Part shown: piece by piece, positions 62,323 through 64,000 of the stretch | Layout of the letters: the number at the start of each line of letters is the position of its first letter | How positions within the stretch are numbered: the first letter of the stretch is position 1 | Assembly: GCA_002698785.1 (NCBI GenBank) | Contig: PAAG01000047.1 | Span: 124,001 to 188,000, forward strand | Length of the DNA: 64,000 nt | Direction: 5' to 3' | From: Verrucomicrobiales bacterium | GTDB taxonomy: Bacteria; Verrucomicrobiota; Verrucomicrobiia; Verrucomicrobiales; DEV007 | Position numbers and translations under genes: made by a program | Notes under the pieces: generated by a model | What the model was told of the DNA's origin: nothing | Databases searched by the model: none | The model's input: only the letters and a program-made list of their open reading frames with translations

Positions 62323-63207
62323 ATGATATCCACAGTCCCACAGAATCATTGCCGCATCATCGAACGTTTCGGTAAGCCAGTAAAAGTTCAGCACAGCGGG
62401 CTCCGCATCAAACTTCCCTTTCTCGACAAAGTTCGAGATGTGTCGATGGAATGGGGAGACGAAACCAACAAGGATGGCGTCTTTATCGAGCTATCCGAAC
62501 AGATTTGCGACACGAATTCCCGCGAATGTATCTCTCGGGACAACGCAAAGGTCACCGTTGACTGCATGATCAGTTGGCGTGTCGTCGATCCGCTGAAAGC
62601 CGTGTACGAGGTCGACCATCTGCATCAATCTCTATTGCAGGCGGCCCTGAACGTCATTCGCTCTGAAATCGGCCTTCGCGATCTTGACGATGCTCTCTCT
62701 GCCCGAGCTGAATTGAATGAAGCCATTGTTTCTGGTCTGAGCGATACTCTTCGTAAGTGGGGTGTCCAGCTTCTCCGTGTCGAGATCCAGGAACTTCGCA
62801 CCGACGACGCGACGGGAGCAGCCATGCTGCAGCAGCTTGAAGCCGAACGCCGCAGCCGAGCAATTGTATCGGAAGCAGAGGGACAGGCCGCAGCTACCCT
62901 TCGGACAGCCGAAGCGGAACGCGACGCAGCAATTGCACGAGCCGAAGGCCAGGCCAAGGCTCTGCAAATTACCGCGCAGGCAGAAAAGCTGTATCTCGAT
63001 ACTCTGTCCCAGACAGTCGGAGCTAGCGAAGCTACAGAAATCTTGATCGCACAGAAAGTGCTCGAAGGTTTTAATACCATCTCCAAGAATCCCGGAGACA
63101 AGGTATTCCTTCCCTCCAGCCTTCAAGGAGTGCTCGAACTCAGCGGTTCAAGGAATACTCAGAAGTCGTCGACTCCTGTCGTTTCGGACAATTCGGCAAC
63201 TACCTAA
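62323..63207 (+). CDS. SPFH-domain (stomatin/QmcA-like) protein
   Basis: The 294-residue protein has an SPFH domain (about 5-170: QNHCRIIERFGKPVKVQHSGL and DNAKVTVDCMISWRVVDP) followed by a coiled coil rich in Ala/Glu (about 180-240, with repeats of AEGQA) as in QmcA-like proteins. The usual N-terminal membrane segment is missing. It is encoded directly after the NfeD-like protein and likely works with it at the membrane. The ATG at 62323 is used; the upstream ORF adds 15 residues without features. Confidence 0.85.
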   Translation: MISTVPQNHCRIIERFGKPVKVQHSGLRIKLPFLDKVRDVSMEWGDETNKDGVFIELSEQICDTNSRECISRDNAKVTVDCMISWRVVDPLKAVYEVDHLHQSLLQAALNVIRSEIGLRDLDDALSARAELNEAIVSGLSDTLRKWGVQLLRVEIQELRTDDATGAAMLQQLEAERRSRAIVSEAEGQAAATLRTAEAERDAAIARAEGQAKALQITAQAEKLYLDTLSQTVGASEATEILIAQKVLEGFNTISKNPGDKVFLPSSLQGVLELSGSRNTQKSSTPVVSDNSATT

Positions 63208-63240
63208 CCCGCCCATTCCAAGAGATGGAGAAATGAGTTC

Positions 63241-63269
63241 CCGGAAAAACCTTCCTTTGGTTTTTCCGG
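63241..63269 (+). terminator. Hairpin between the stomatin-like gene and phoU
   Basis: CCGGAAAAACC and GGTTTTTCCGG form an 11-base stem with a 7-base loop. It is followed by AACTTACTC rather than a T-run, so it is a weak candidate for termination of the NfeD/SPFH operon. Confidence 0.45.
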
Positions 63270-63294
63270 AACTTACTCTAATCTCTTTCAATAC

Positions 63295-63987
63295 ATGTCA
63301 GAGATTCCTCACACGCTTCACGAATTCGAAGAAGGCTTGGCCAATACAAAGAAATCTATTCTTTTGATGGCGAGCACCGCTTCGGTAAATCTTAAGAATG
63401 CGGTCATCGGTCTGTTGGAAAGAGATTCCAACCTCTGCAACCAAGCCATCGCTGACGACGATATCGTCAACACATTCGAGCGCCAGATCGACGAGGACGG
63501 GATGGAAATCCTGATGCGCTTCAACCCCGTTGCCACAGATTTGCGGAGTGTAATCGGGTCGATGAAAATTTCCACCAACCTGGAAAGAATCTCCGATCTT
63601 GCTGAGCATATCGCCCGGAGAGCCAGGAAAATCCTGAAGAAACCGAACCAAAGCGAGACACGTTTGATTGAGCCTCTTTTTCAAAAGGCGGCTGATCTTC
63701 TCGACGACGCGATCCAAGCCTATTCCGAGGGCGATGTTGAACTTGCTCTCACTCTTTTCAAAAGGGACGAAGAGCTCGATGCTCTCCACGGAAAGATCCT
63801 GAAAAAGCTGACCCGCCTGATGGAGCAAGACACCGAGAATTTGCGGACTTACTTGAATTTGATCTTCATCGTTCGGTGCCTGGAGCGTGTTGGTGACCAC
63901 TCGGTGAACATCGGCGAAGAAGCGGTCTACATTCATCGTGCCGCCGATATTCGGCATGTCGGCCCTTCTGCCTTGGAAGAGGAATAG
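63295..63987 (+). CDS. phoU: Phosphate-signalling complex protein PhoU
   Basis: The 230-residue protein has the two three-helix bundles of PhoU, with the metal-binding ExxxD motifs visible as NLERISDLAEHIARRARK (about 95-112) and CLERVGDHSVNIGEEA (about 198-213). PhoU links the PstSCAB phosphate transporter to the PhoR/PhoB two-component system and keeps it silent when phosphate is ample. The pst genes are not in the window and may follow beyond it. Confidence 0.93.
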   Translation: MSEIPHTLHEFEEGLANTKKSILLMASTASVNLKNAVIGLLERDSNLCNQAIADDDIVNTFERQIDEDGMEILMRFNPVATDLRSVIGSMKISTNLERISDLAEHIARRARKILKKPNQSETRLIEPLFQKAADLLDDAIQAYSEGDVELALTLFKRDEELDALHGKILKKLTRLMEQDTENLRTYLNLIFIVRCLERVGDHSVNIGEEAVYIHRAADIRHVGPSALEEE

Positions 63988-64000
63988 TAGCCGAAGTCTC

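Overview
The window looks like a chromosomal segment from the Planctomycetota–Verrucomicrobiota group, more probably Verrucomicrobiota. The main evidence is the block at 16.9-23.6 kb: a cytochrome/WD40 protein, a DUF1549/DUF1553 protein and a Tat-exported DUF1501 protein, a set largely confined to those phyla. DUF4013 and DUF5069 proteins and lipoproteins of no known family fit the same origin. No rRNA, CRISPR array, insertion sequence or integrase was found. Taxonomy is inferred from gene content only.

Layout. 1-4.4 kb holds surface-polysaccharide genes (glycosyltransferase, sulfotransferase, methyltransferase, pyruvyltransferase), interleaved on both strands. They end in a broken gene and a 42-nt fragment of a tRNA-Leu gene. 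4.5-9.3 kb holds a lipoyl/octanoyl transferase-like protein and two proteins built like the FAD and molybdopterin subunits of xanthine dehydrogenase that have lost their iron-sulfur ligands and most cofactor motifs. 9.4-16.9 kb is housekeeping and cell-surface material: lipase lipoprotein, K+/H+ antiporter, methyltransferase, phosphodiesterase-like protein, AraD and a membrane EEP protein. 16.9-24.4 kb is the PSCyt/DUF1549/DUF1501 operon with a divergent PAS-AraC regulator. 24.5-33 kb carries a flavoprotein, secreted proteins of unknown role, a TauE exporter and a patatin lipoprotein.

34.1-37.7 kb carries a two-gene system of unknown function: a small ATPase with an altered P-loop, then a large ATPase with winged-helix and TPR regions. 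A ten-G tract sits at their junction, and the promoter has a dyad in its spacer and appears leaderless. The second gene becomes AT-rich toward its 3' end, which suggests transfer. This is the best candidate for an undescribed system here.

38-43.9 kb has clpB, a TPR protein and an M23 peptidase. 43.9-46.7 kb is a small TetR regulon with two identical 16-bp palindromes, one before the regulator and one before the carboxymuconolactone decarboxylase-like operon. 46.7-51.5 kb (minus strand) has mnmA, a nucleotidyltransferase gene pair, an orphan sugar-ABC ATPase and a MurQ/GKRP-like SIS protein. 51.6-55.9 kb is an RND efflux pump. 55.9-64 kb includes a glutathionyl-hydroquinone reductase, a FAN1-type nuclease fused to a DnaQ-like exonuclease, a Gly/Tyr/His-rich lipoprotein, a DapA-like/SDR pair, an NfeD/stomatin pair and phoU.
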